From the NCBI RefSeq assembly GCF_901709675.1, contig NC_051102.1, forward strand, positions 7,785,412 to 7,849,411: a stretch of DNA of 64,000 nucleotides. Direction: 5' to 3'. The number at the start of each line of letters is the position of its first letter. Position 1 is the stretch's first letter. The notes under the pieces were generated by a model that saw only the letters and a program-made list of their open reading frames with translations, did not search any database and was not told where the DNA came from. The DNA comes from Syngnathus acus (Eukaryota; Chordata; Actinopteri; Syngnathiformes; Syngnathidae). Shown here one piece after another: positions 1 to 10,476 of the stretch. Both the position numbers and the translations under genes were made by a program.

Positions 1-3000
1 AAAAAAAGGTGAGTTTTGGTTGATCATGTCAGAGTGGTTTTCATTTAACGACCGATGATCATCAAACATCAAACACATCTGGTCGTTCTGACTCAGCGAT
101 GTTTGATTATCGCAGTGTCAGGTGTGCATTTTCATTCAAATCGTTTTATTTCCTCTTCTCTTATTTTAGTCATGACATCAAATTGGCTTTCCAAAATGCC
201 AATGGCAAAAAATGTTCATTTTTCTGATCAGTGCATGGTGAAACAAAAGGTTTAACGCCTCCCGTATGTGCTCTATTTCAAGCGAGGATGTTGGTGTCAG
301 TATCGTGTTTCATTAAATCACTGCGACCTGCGAGTGTTAATCGTCCGTCACGGGCAGCCACTTCCACTTACTGTCGAGGAACACTCACTCAAAGCGACGT
401 TGACTTTGACTGCCTCGCAATGTTCACTTATCAGCCATCTGCGTCGTTTGGACGAGGCGAAGATTTTTGGAAGAAGCAGCAGGGAGAAAAGTGTTGAAAG
501 TTGAAGGGAGGGAGAAAGATTAGCCAACCACGTGCTTATTTGTCCCCGCGGGATTGCACATGTCAAAATCACCACTGCTCACTCCAGCAGCGTGGCCCGT
601 CTTCTTACCGGGGGTGCTAGCTACGCCACATCTCCTTCGTCACACGGAGAGGGCAGCCTGCGAGGCCACGGGTCCCGCAGGCCCGCGTGGCTTTTCTTTG
701 GACTGGAAACTACTCAGACAGCACTAAGATCCTCTTCTCCACTGACAAATCTGAGACAATCACGCTGATGTGATGTTACAATCTGCGGGTGGTGCAGATT
801 CCTAAAGTCACTTTTTTTTTTTTTTTTCTTCAGAGGTTATTTGCGGAAAACTCGGTCCGCTGTTTTTGTCATCCGGCTAAAGCAATAAAAGTATTATCCT
901 GTTTTGATGGCATCTAGTGAAGTATTTTTCTGCCTCCCAATCAATTTAGTTTTAAGCATTATATGGCCACTGTGACGATGACCAGATACAAGCTGGATAC
1001 AAAACCGCCATCTGTCAATTTGACTTTTGACGGATCCCTTCCCGAATATGACAGCAAGCTTGTCCATGCTCCAAGATGGAAGATGTAAATATTATCATTA
1101 CGACGTGACTGAGCGGATCTGCACTCAAGCCTCTCATGTCTCTAAAATCTGAGACGTGTCTATTTTTTTCTGTTTCAGGCACGGCGCTACGCTTCGGCCC
1201 GAAAACTCAGCCCTTAGTGACCTCAGTTGTCCAAATCCTAATTTTCAATTTTCTGTTAAATAAACACAAATCCATTCTTGCAATATTGCGATTTTTTTTC
1301 CCCCCTCAAGTAAATATACCTTTACTCTTGTAATACTTTAACAATCTTGTTTTGTAAAAGCTTCATTTTAATTTCAATTAAAAGCTGGCAGCATTTTAAG
1401 GTAAAGGCAACACGACTCTTATTGAGCCTGGTCAGATTGCACAGGTGTGTGTGTAGCTTAAGCTATAAGGAGAGAGATGGCGAGAGAGCGAAAGAGCGAG
1501 GTGTATATATACAGAGAGAGCGAGCGAGTGAGAGAGAGGAGAGAAAACGTGAGGAACCCTCATGGTCTGTGTTACAAATGTTGCACATGAGCGCCAAGTG
1601 TGTGGGAATGAACACGCTCCCTCACGTCGGTGTTCATATCATTTTGCACTACCATATTCTTACATCTCAACTCTTGAATGAGGGTCTTCTGCCAGAGGAG
1701 GATTTTTTTTTCCCATTGTTCTTCCTTTTTATTAGGAAGACTTCCGACATGCTCAGAAAGCCGGTGTAACAGAATCCAGACACCGGCAAGAATGTGAGGA
1801 AGGAAAACTGATCCAAAAAGAAAGTCTTACGTGTTTTTGGAGGGTTTTGAAGTGGTCTGGGACTTTAGGATGGAGGTGGTGTTCTACGCCCTGGATTGGG
1901 CAGGAGACCTAAAGGGGGATCTTTAGGACGGGAAATGCATTTGCCACTTCTCCAGGTGGGTTTTTGGTTTTTAGCAGATCTCTTTGTAAAAATCGCATAA
2001 ATTACTGTAGTCACATAAATTGACATACGTATACATTGTTGCATTTCGTTCAAGATGTCCGTCGGAAAACAAAGATGTGGAGTTATAGTTGGTTCTTTAT
2101 TTGCAAGACCTTGGGTTGTTTCAAGTACACAATGCACTTCAGCAGATGAAACAACGTCATAGTTACGATCAGAAGGCTTTAGTGTCCACAAGCAGGAATA
2201 AGGTAGAGAGGAATAGGGAGGGGAAAAGAAGGAACAACATACATAAGGCAGACATTTGTTCTGTTATCTCCTGAATGTCCTGTTATCTACTGAATGTTTT
2301 GTATCTGTGCTCTGATGGAGCAACTCTGTTTGTATAAATTAATAAGAGTATTTACACATCTATGGAGATCCAATAAAACAAACAAAAAAGGAGTTCATAT
2401 GACAATTCTTTAGCTTGGCTGTTATTTGCAATGGCGCTGAACCGCACTGCATCACACTGTGACCTAAAATTTGGTTTCGTCATTTCGAACATGGGGGATG
2501 CCAAATTTAAATGCCTTAATTTTTGACACATATCACTCAGTAGGTTCTATAGATTTAGAAAATCCATATGAACGGCGAATGTTATATTGTTTAAAAAAAA
2601 TTAATATATTTTTCAAATCTAATTTGTATTTTATTAGATTATCATTAAAACCTTTTTGAATGATTAGTTATTTATTTATGTACTTTATCATCTGCAAACA
2701 ATATTACAGAGGTCTACTACTGTTCACGTTGACCTTGAAAAAAATGTTGAGGACCCCAACATTTTAAGTACAACAATTTCTGTCAAATACTAAAATATTT
2801 TGAATATTTGTCACAGTACTGTTTTTGAAAAATAACACATTGTGTTCATTTTAGAAGAATGTAGAAGACTAAAAGTCTGTTTAAATGACTCAAAGCTCTC
2901 CTTGCGCGGTTTTGGATGACATCAGCTGACCTCAAGCGCATCGTAGTCACTTTAAAGTTGAAATTTGTATGGAAGTATTCATGGCGAGGCGGCCCCGCAT

Positions 3001-3364
3001 GTCATGCCATCCTGAGGCACACTTACCCACCATTGATGCCATCTGTCTCCACGAGGCCAAAGGCTTCCCCAGTGTCGGCAGTGCTGGATCATAAGGGGGT
3101 GTCTGTTGGGTCACGCCAGAGCCTCTCCTGTTCCCTCAGATGGCAGGGGAGATGGCACATCCCACGCCGGGGAGCACGGGGCGCCGTGAACTCAGAGAAC
3201 TCATCGTCGCGTCAAAGAGACTGTGAAGAGAAAGAAGGCCAAATATTTTTTCTCCACTGCTCAAAAAGTAGCACGCTACCAATGAAAATGACCACGTTAC
3301 CAGGCAAGCAAAAGATCTCAAGTTCCTACATTTAATTAGTTCTGTTTTTCTCTTCTCGCCACAG
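1..3364. other. Noncoding DNA upstream of the connexin gene
   Basis: I see no supportable coding exon here. The open frames are short and show no recognisable protein motif. The longest one near 1.35-1.77 kb is an artefact of a purine-rich (GA) stretch at about 1463-1550. A T-run sits at about 811-827. The block ends in a polypyrimidine tract followed by CAG at 3362-3364. That fits the usual connexin layout of one or more noncoding 5' exons spliced to a single coding exon, so a 5' UTR exon and promoter of the connexin gene may lie in this block. I cannot place them. Confidence 0.6.
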
Positions 3365-3393
3365 ACTCTGGTTGAAAAGGTAGCAAGGGCAAC

Positions 3394-4635
3394 ATGAGTT
3401 GGAGCTTTCTCACGCGTCTGCTCGAAGAGATCCACAACCACTCCACCTTTGTGGGCAAAGTGTGGCTGACCGTGCTCATCATCTTCCGCATCGTGCTCAC
3501 GGCCGTCGGGGGGGAGTCCATCTACTCGGACGAGCAGACCAAGTTCACCTGCAACACCAAGCAGCCGGGTTGTGACAACGTGTGCTACGATGCCTTTGCG
3601 CCGCTCTCCCATGTGCGCTTCTGGGTCTTCCAGATCATCATGATCTCCACACCCTCCATCATGTACATGGGCTACGCGATCCACAAGATCGCTCGCTCCT
3701 CCGAGCTGGAGCGGCGAAGGGGTCACAGGATCCGCAAAAAGCCGCCGGCTCACTCGAGATGGCGGGGAAGTCACCATCTGGAGGACGTCTTGGAGGGGGA
3801 AGATGACGACGCGGAGCCGATGATCTACGAAGACACGCTGGAGGGTCCCGAGTCCAAAACCGAGCTGGCGAAAGAGCAGCCGAAGCACGACGGTCGCCGA
3901 AGAATCCTTCAAGAGGGGCTGATGCGGATCTATGTTCTTCAGCTCTTGTCACGAGCCGTCTTTGAGATTGCTTTCCTTGCGGGACAGTACCTCCTGTATG
4001 GCTTTCAAGTTAGACCTTCCTTTGTGTGCAACCGGATCCCCTGTCCGCACCGAGTGGACTGCTTTGTCTCCAGGCCCACTGAGAAAACAATCTTCCTTCT
4101 CATCATGTATGTCGTAAGCTGCCTCTGCCTCATCTTGAACGTTTGCGAGATGCTTCACCTGGGAATCGGCACTTTTCGAGACACCCTGCGCCTCAAGAGG
4201 AACCGGGGTCGGCGGAGTTTCGGCTACCCCTTCTCCCGCAACATCCCCGCCTCCCCTCCCGGATACAACCTTGTGATGAAGACAGACAAGTCCAGCAGGA
4301 TGCCCAACAGTCTCATCACCACCCACGAGCAGAACATGGCCAACGTGGCCCAGGAGCAGCAGTGCACCAGTCCAGACGAGAATATCCCCTCCGACCTGGC
4401 GAGCCTTCACCGCCACTTGCGGGTGGCCCAGGAACAGCTGGACATGGCCTTTCAGACATATCAAACGAAAAATCACCAGCAGACCTCCAGAACCAGCAGC
4501 CCCGTGTCCGGGGTGAACATGGCGGAGCAAAATCGTGTCAACACGGTTCAGGAGAAGCAAGGTGCGAGGCCCAAGTCAGCCACGGAGAAAGCAGCCACCA
4601 TTGTAAAAAATGGAAAAACTTCTGTCTGGATCTAA
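3394..4635 (+). CDS. gjc2: Gap-junction connexin, gamma class (Cx47/gjc2-like)
   Basis: This intact 413-residue connexin forms gap-junction hemichannels in the plasma membrane. It starts [20 protein letters not shown], the gamma-connexin N-terminus. TM1 is about 22-40. Extracellular loop 1 carries the connexin cysteine pattern C-x6-C-x3-C (C53, C60, C64). TM2 is about 75-97. The cytoplasmic loop (98-176) is unusually acidic in its second half. TM3 is about 178-204. Loop 2 has C-x4-C-x5-C (C212, C217, C223). TM4 is about 232-252, followed by a long polar C-terminal tail. The whole CDS is one exon, preceded 29 bp upstream by a splice acceptor (CAG at 3362-3364), as is typical of connexin genes. 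The next gene, iba57, lies 1 kb downstream on the same strand, as I recall for human GJC2-IBA57, which favours gjc2 over gjc1. In mammals GJC2 acts in oligodendrocytes. Class assignment is firm; the exact orthologue is inferred from neighbours and sequence feel. Confidence 0.93.
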   Translation: MSWSFLTRLLEEIHNHSTFVGKVWLTVLIIFRIVLTAVGGESIYSDEQTKFTCNTKQPGCDNVCYDAFAPLSHVRFWVFQIIMISTPSIMYMGYAIHKIARSSELERRRGHRIRKKPPAHSRWRGSHHLEDVLEGEDDDAEPMIYEDTLEGPESKTELAKEQPKHDGRRRILQEGLMRIYVLQLLSRAVFEIAFLAGQYLLYGFQVRPSFVCNRIPCPHRVDCFVSRPTEKTIFLLIMYVVSCLCLILNVCEMLHLGIGTFRDTLRLKRNRGRRSFGYPFSRNIPASPPGYNLVMKTDKSSRMPNSLITTHEQNMANVAQEQQCTSPDENIPSDLASLHRHLRVAQEQLDMAFQTYQTKNHQQTSRTSSPVSGVNMAEQNRVNTVQEKQGARPKSATEKAATIVKNGKTSVWI

Positions 4636-5506
4636 AATATTTTCTATTTTAACAGTTCTGTATTAAGGACTGCACTTGAAGACCTGCGCTACTTTGGACA
4701 ACAATCAGAATATTTTAAGGATTACAGAACATAGCGGAGAAAACTGTCTAGAATTGTCTTTGTTATCTCCCAGCGTTATTTTGTGCTTTAACATGCAACT
4801 AGTTGGTTGTCTCTAACTTGACTAAACAGAAACCAAGAGTGTTACGAGCAATTCATTGACTGCTGCCAAGCTGGATTTATTAGCCGAATTCTTGGGAGGG
4901 ATGACTGCTGATTGTTTTTGGAAAGAAGGGTATAATATGAATGGGTTTGACTTTGATACTATGTATATAGTATGAATGAGTGTTGCTGGAACCAGATTAC
5001 ATGTGACATATTTTGAGAAAGAATCATTACATTCCTGAATGCTCTCCTAACAAAACCATTCGTTTTCAGTCACTGCATGACCCCCCCCCCCCCCCCACAC
5101 ACACACAAAAAATCACATTTTAAAAGCAAGATCAATTGTTAATTTATACCGTCTTTTTGCTATCTAAAGGAGATGCATGCTTTACATAGGTTACAATAGA
5201 GAACCCACCTTTAGCAAAGAAACTACAGATCCTTATGTTGTGCTTTTAAAATGGATTTTAACGTTTAATCCTGCCTTCACGTTTATCATTCATCAAAGTG
5301 CCTCAAACTTTTCAAGACTGTTCTTGTATTTTCCTCTGGAAAAGAAAATAAAGTTATTGGTTAACTCTGTGTTTCCCGCAGTTATTTATGAGCCAGAAGT
5401 GTTGGACATTTAATTTAAGAAGCTAATAAAAACAAGTGTGACTTGACTTGAGTCATCCTGACGAAGCACTTATTGACATCGCGCTCTCCCACGTGTTCCA
5501 CTATCA
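4636..5506. other. Probable gjc2 3' UTR and intergenic spacer
   Basis: Noncoding stretch between the connexin stop codon and the iba57 promoter. It contains a C16 run at 5081-5096 running into an AC repeat. AATAAA signals lie at 5346-5351 and 5425-5430, either of which could end the connexin transcript. The small open frame at about 5177-5413 has no recognisable motif. Confidence 0.5.
5346..5430 (+). terminator. Candidate gjc2 polyadenylation signals
   Basis: Two AATAAA hexamers, at 5346-5351 and 5425-5430, are the canonical candidates between the connexin stop codon and the next gene on this strand. The implied 3' UTR is roughly 0.7-0.8 kb. There is no transcript evidence. Confidence 0.35.
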
Positions 5507-5637
5507 TCACGGAGCAAAGGATTGTGGGTATACAAAATGGCGACCTCTGTAATGTCCTATAATGCGTAGCTGCCGACAACTCTTATTTAACTAAGCCGAC
5601 TCACGTTTTTTTTCCCCCCACGCAGTACACTGTCGCC
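5507..5637 (+). promoter_or_regulatory. iba57 promoter-proximal region and leader
   Basis: Immediately upstream of the iba57 start are a GATTGTGGGTA motif (5520-5530) and a YY1-like AAAATGGCG (5535-5543), both in the style of TATA-less housekeeping promoters. The same YY1-like site contains an ATG that opens a 10-codon uORF (5537-5569). A strong acceptor-like tract (poly-T/C then CGCAG at 5621-5625) ends 12 bp before the ATG. The site assignments rest on motif resemblance only. Confidence 0.4.
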
Positions 5638-7368
5638 ATGAAGCTATCTTGTATCGTGAGGCGGGCGCTCACCTTCAGCCATCGCTTCAGTATCGTCGCG
5701 AGCAAAAACGCCGCCTTCGGCGTTTCGCCTCGAGCGGGTCTCCGGGTGATGAGGTACAGCCAGGCGGCGCTTGACGAGCCGGCCGCGCCGGTCCAGCTAG
5801 CGTGCTACCGCTTGGACCACAGGGCGCTAGTCCGGGTCCAGGGAGCCGAAGTTAGCGCCTTTCTTCAGGGGCTGGTTACCAACGACGTGTACAAGTTGGA
5901 GGAGGCCGCCGTCGGGGCCATGTACACTCATATGCTCAACGTACAAGGGAGAACGCTCTACGACATCGTGATGTATAGGTGAGTGGCGGGAATTATGGTG
6001 CGTTGGCGAAAACTCGGTCATGTTTGAACGTTATGTCCCTCCATCCAGCCATTAGATGTACCACTTGTCCCCACGGGGGTGGCGAGTGAACGATATGTCT
6101 TGTGAAATAAATAACGTAAACCTGGCTAATAGTACATATGTATAGTATGTATCTGTATGGTAAATAACGTTACATCATAGTCGACTTAGGTTGACTTGGA
6201 ATGCAACTTATTGGGATTGTCAGACATTTCGGACGGAAGTCCTAAGTTCCAAGTTGGATCGTTCCTATTTATAGCAATGGACACAGCATTTAATAGTGTG
6301 GGTGGTCCTGCACTTTGTCTCACAGTTCCCATGTGGAGTCTGCGTGCTTGTCGATATTAAAATAAAATGGATGGACATTGAGAATGATTTTTCTCTTGTA
6401 TTTTCTTCCATGCACAGGGCACCGGGAAGTGGCCTCCTCCTGGAGTGCGACAGCACCATGACGGATTCGCTTCTGAGACACCTCAAAGTCTACAAGATCC
6501 GCAGGAAGATCGACATTAATTCGTGTCCAGACCTTTTCGTGTGGGCCGTGCTGCCCTTGCAACAAAGTTGCGGCCAACGTTTCGGAAAGCCCGAGCTCTC
6601 CTCGCCAGAAAAGGCCATTGTGTGGGAGACGGACCCTCGGACACAGGACATGGGCTGGAGATTGGTTCTGGAAAGTCAAGTGGACCCCTTCGATGTGATC
6701 CCGTCATGTCAGAAAGGAGACACGGAGGAGTACAACAAGCATCGCTATTCCATAGGTAAGCGCTAAATATTCTGGTGTTGCCATTTTTTGATAGTGTTTA
6801 AAAAAGATTATTATTGGTAGCAATATATGCATATTTGGTTGTTTCGTTTGAATAAATATAATAATTTTTTATGAATAATTACGAGTAGCCCTTTTGTTCT
6901 GGTGAGGAATGTGAACTTTTAAAGCATGTCTTCTTTGTTGTTTGTTGTCATTGTTGTCTAGGACTTCCAGAGGGAGTGAAAGACCTTCCTCCAGGGGTGG
7001 CGCTACCACTGGAATCCAACTTAGTCTACATGCAAGGCATCAGTTTCACCAAGGGCTGCTACATCGGCCAGGAGCTGACAGCCAGGACCCATCACACCGG
7101 CGTGATCCGCAAGCGTCTCATGCCAGTGCGCTCGTCGGCACCCATCCAAGGCCTGGAGGAGGACGCCGCGCTACAAACGCAGTCGGGCAAGCCGGCCGGG
7201 AAGCACCGCACGGGACTGGGACATCGGGGCCTAAGCCTGATCCGCCTGGCTCACGCCAAGGAGGTGTTGACGGTCAAATGCGCCGACAGCACCCAAGTGA
7301 CGCTCGAGGCCTCTGTGCCCGACTGGTGGCCTGAAGATGAGAAAAGCGACTCGCAAGCTTCCATGTGA
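5638..7368 (+). CDS. iba57: Iba57, mitochondrial iron-sulfur cluster assembly factor (3 exons)
   Basis: Exons are 5638-5978, 6418-6755 and 6962-7368, with GT..AG borders. The joined frame encodes 361 residues, near the usual family length. Iba57 is a folate-binding-fold (GcvT/YgfZ-like) protein of the mitochondrial matrix that works with ISCA1/ISCA2 in maturing [4Fe-4S] proteins. Visible evidence: a basic N-terminus rich in R, S and A with few acids (residues 1-45), as for a mitochondrial presequence; the conserved segment around [10 protein letters not shown] (75-84); and the YgfZ/Iba57 signature KGCYIGQE at 257-264, with the key cysteine C259 and the following [16 protein letters not shown] 5638 is in a good context (GTCGCCATGA). 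It is tail to tail with jmjd4. Intron 1 holds a fragment of a common fish repeat. An alternative N-terminus is discussed in the findings. Confidence 0.95.
6038..6091 (+). repeat. Fragment of a common teleost interspersed repeat in iba57 intron 1
   Basis: The stretch reading CCCTCCATCCAGCC followed by a TACCACTTGTCC-like block and a GGGGGTGGCGAG-like block resembles the 5' part of a very common fish repeat (CATCCATCCATTTTC...CCGCTTGTCC...). Only about 50 bp is left. The assignment is from remembered consensus and not from a search. Confidence 0.4.
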
Positions 7369-7972
7369 CTTGCGTGAATGCTGCTGACACATTTCAAATG
7401 GAAGCCTCAAGTGCTGTTTTAAGGTCACAACTTTATTATTTATTTTTAAAGGGCGAATGATGAGATTGACACGTGCAATTCACAGCGACAAGCCAATCAT
7501 GTCATGAAACGTCAAGAGTTTTAATTAAATGGTGTATGAAATAATATATCATAAGTATCAAAGTGCCTTCAAATGTTTTCGTTTGCATTCAAGCTATATC
7601 CAAGATGCCTAACTATGCATAAATAAAGTTGCAAAACAATGCAAGGTCATTGACGTTTCAGAAGCAACGAAATATGATTCTATGTTTTGCTGACATTTAA
7701 ACAACCAAGGACGCCTTCTGCTAGCTACGACCTACATCTGAATTTCGCCTATTACCACTCACACTGGACCAAGATCCACTATTTTCAAGCAACAGTTGGG
7801 TCACCCTGAAGAACTACCATCTAAAAGTAAGTAGAAGTGAAGTGCTACCTTCACAGTTGAAAATAGAATCTATGCTTTTACTGTTTTCATGGATATGAGC
7901 TTGGTTTAGACTCCGGGGCTTAAAAAGTAGTCACCTTCTTGCACCTAAAATGTCTGCATTCCACCTAACCTA
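7369..7972. other. Shared 3' intergenic space of iba57 and jmjd4
   Basis: This 604-bp noncoding interval separates the two convergent stop codons. It contains an AATAAA for iba57 at 7622-7627. For jmjd4 on the minus strand the nearest canonical signals are AATAAA at 7444-7439 and 7437-7432. If both are used, the two 3' UTRs overlap by about 200 bp. Confidence 0.5.
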
Positions 7973-9778
7973 TCAGTCTGGATAAAGATGCTGCCCCCTG
8001 GTGGACTGTATAGTGTCCCGAATTTGCTGCAACAGCGTTTCCGGCTGCACGGCGGACGCCGAGTGGTTGAGAAGCTTGAAATCCTCATTACACAGCAGGA
8101 GCTCCAGGATGTGGGCCACGCGTTGCAAGTCGAAGGCCGCGTGGTAAGGCCCGAGGGTGACGAGCACCTCCGAGAGGTGGCGCGGGTAGTCGGCGCCGTC
8201 TCCGGAGGGGCGGGCGTTCAGGAAAGTCATGCGGTTGTCCGCCACGATTTTGAGGAACGACGCAAACTCCCCATAGTCGATGCCGGAGCAGGCCTTCATA
8301 ATGACCTGAAGTGAAACATAAAACAACTCAATTTGGGGTCTTGAGTCTCTGGACCTTCTCACCACCTCACATCATTTCCTGCATATGTAACTTCTTTTGA
8401 AAATGGACCATTTTAGGAGTCGTACTGTTTTGGAAATGGCGCTTTGTACCTGACAGTGCTGATGCCACGAATCCATGGTGTTCCTCCACTCGTCGATCTC
8501 TTTCTGCACCGAAGACAGCTCGTTCTGCAAGAACTGCCACATGATGTCCACGTTGCAGCCGTTCAGCCAGTTGTGATTGATGGAAATGGTGTCCTCCTAC
8601 AAGAACATGTCATGAGACACAATCATTTGTATAAAAACAATCAAAAAGTACATGTGACATAATACATCATCTATTAGGAACCCCTTCATCTGTGCATACC
8701 AGATTATAAACCTGATGGTGCCATCCGCTGGGCACAAAAATAATTTCACCAGCCTCCTGGATGATCTCAAGCGGTTGGCAGGCCTCCAGGGAGTGAGGAA
8801 AAAGGCTCCTGTCGCGAAGCTCTCCCAATGTAACGTCATAGGGGAGGTTGCCGTGCGTGTCTCTCAGGAACTCCTCCTGTCCGGGAGGATACAGCAGCCA
8901 TTTCTTCCTGCCGCAGATGTTGGCCGACCAACTGTACGAGCGGAACACGTCGGCGTGGAATGGCGTCCTGTGGGCAACGGCCGCGAGAATGTTCAGCCAC
9001 AAAAAATGTCGCGACAACTCTCACTTAATATGAATGGCAAATTCATGGTCATTCATACGTCACCAAAATCCTTACCAGGATCCTTTGGGGCCCATGTAGA
9101 CAAAGCGGTAGTCATCCACTTCAAGTGTGTCCCAGTATTCATTCAGCCAATCAGATGTAAAGAAGATGGGGGTGGTGTAAACGTGATGATCAGGAAAGTC
9201 CCTATGACAAGATTATGCATTCATTCAAAAAAAGACTACTTTAGAATATGGGTTGCTATATGCTTGTACTATATTACATATGCATTGTATTGTACCTGGA
9301 CATGTGCCAGTCTTTAAGATAGAGACATCCTTTAGGGGACGAATGTCCATTCTGGATGTGCTCCTTCCAGTACTGGATGAATTCTTTAAAAGGCATCACT
9401 TGTTTGGGGTTTGCATTGTATTCTTTTGCGTTGCAGTTGGCCACAGGAACAGGAGTCTCCCCTGAGAGGAAAAACAAAGGTTTAAAACTAACGACAATAT
9501 ATTATTCTTCTTCATTATTATTTACCAAATTCCTGCAGCAGCTTCTGGAAATGAGGCTTGCCCTCCTCGGTCACCCATTCTTTCCTACACTTCCACTCCT
9601 CGGTAAATCGCTTGGAGAAGACGCACGGGTGATTAGGGAGCAGGTATCTTTTGAAGAATTTGGAGTAAGACAAATCATTGTCGATGTAGTCGACGAAATG
9701 CGACGAGCAGAATTGGTCGTAGGACTGTCGAGGGATTTTGACCAGACTGCAGCAGTTGCGGTAAGCATCCCTGTCCAT
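7973..9778 (-). CDS. jmjd4: Jmjd4, JmjC-domain 2-oxoglutarate oxygenase (6 exons)
   Basis: Minus-strand exons are 9778-9526, 9461-9296, 9201-9076, 8967-8700, 8596-8450 and 8305-7973. All borders are GT..AG and the joined frame encodes 430 residues. JMJD4 is a 2-oxoglutarate/Fe(II)-dependent hydroxylase; the human enzyme is reported to hydroxylate a lysine of the release factor eRF1. The JmjC core is visible. The Fe-binding HxD is H186-A-D188 in the segment FHADVFRSYSWSANI. The lysines in GRKKWLLYPP (203-204) are placed for 2-oxoglutarate binding. The distal iron histidine is in SGWHHQVYNL (H265/H266). The N-terminal segment with the VDYIDNDLSYSKFFKRYLLPNHPC motif block (about 29-52, split by residues I have not checked) matches the family as I remember it. 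An overlapping upstream ATG in another frame lies at 9840-9838. The start 9778 is chosen because it gives the family-like N-terminus. Confidence 0.94.
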
Positions 9779-10476
9779 GGTGATGATAACATTAGGTGGG
9801 ATCTAGATTTTTTTTCCCCCAACAAATTAAGAAAAAACATTTAGTTTAAACATATAAGTGAAATAGTCCAAGAATTGTTCCGTGAAGGTGACATCATACA
9901 GTCCCCGGCAAAGAAAGAACACATCCATGTCGTTGCACTTAATTTACTACGCTGTAACTAATATTCTTGCAGCGGCTGTAGTACTCGTTCTAAAATTTAA
10001 TTTCAGAAATAATAATGATGAAAACACGATCTTTGCTAGCCGAAATGGTTGTCCCAAAGCATTGCCGCAGTGGACCATTATCTCAGTGGATTTTCAAATC
10101 GGACAGTAAACAGTGCAACACGATTTACAATGACGCCATTTCCGTTGTGATAAACACGCTAAACAACATTAAATATTTACTATAGCAGGAATATTATCAA
10201 GTTGACGTAAAAATATTTTTTGAAATATTAAGATTTAATCGACAGGAAGGCAAATTTGTCAAATATAATGTCGAACACAATACTCAGCTACACTAGAATA
10301 ATTACGTCACTTCCTTGATAAACATACGCAGCAAAACAAGGCAGAACGTTTCGGAATTTCCACGAGTGTTGTTATTTTTAATGTCTTAAGGTTTTAGAAC
10401 GCTTGAGCTCATTTAAGGAAAGAGCGTCGTGCCCATGTGAGCGGCAGGACCGAAAGCTCGCTCATCAACTTCCATA
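9779..10476. promoter_or_regulatory. Divergent promoter interval between jmjd4 and snap47
   Basis: A 698-bp interval separates the two start codons of genes pointing away from each other, so both promoters must lie in or near it. I see no TATA box that clearly belongs to either gene. Much of the interval is AT-rich rather than a CpG island. The snap47-proximal end includes an AUG-UGA minimal uORF at 10435-10440. Confidence 0.55.
10435..10440 (+). promoter_or_regulatory. Minimal start-stop uORF upstream of snap47
   Basis: The six bases ATGTGA form an AUG immediately followed by a stop codon, 36 bp before the snap47 ATG. If this is in the mature leader it is a minimal upstream ORF of the type that can hold ribosomes at initiation. 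Whether the transcript starts upstream of it is unknown. Confidence 0.4.

Noticed and set aside
1347-1769. 140-codon frame rich in R, E and S
   Set aside because: The charged composition comes directly from a GA-repeat stretch in the DNA.
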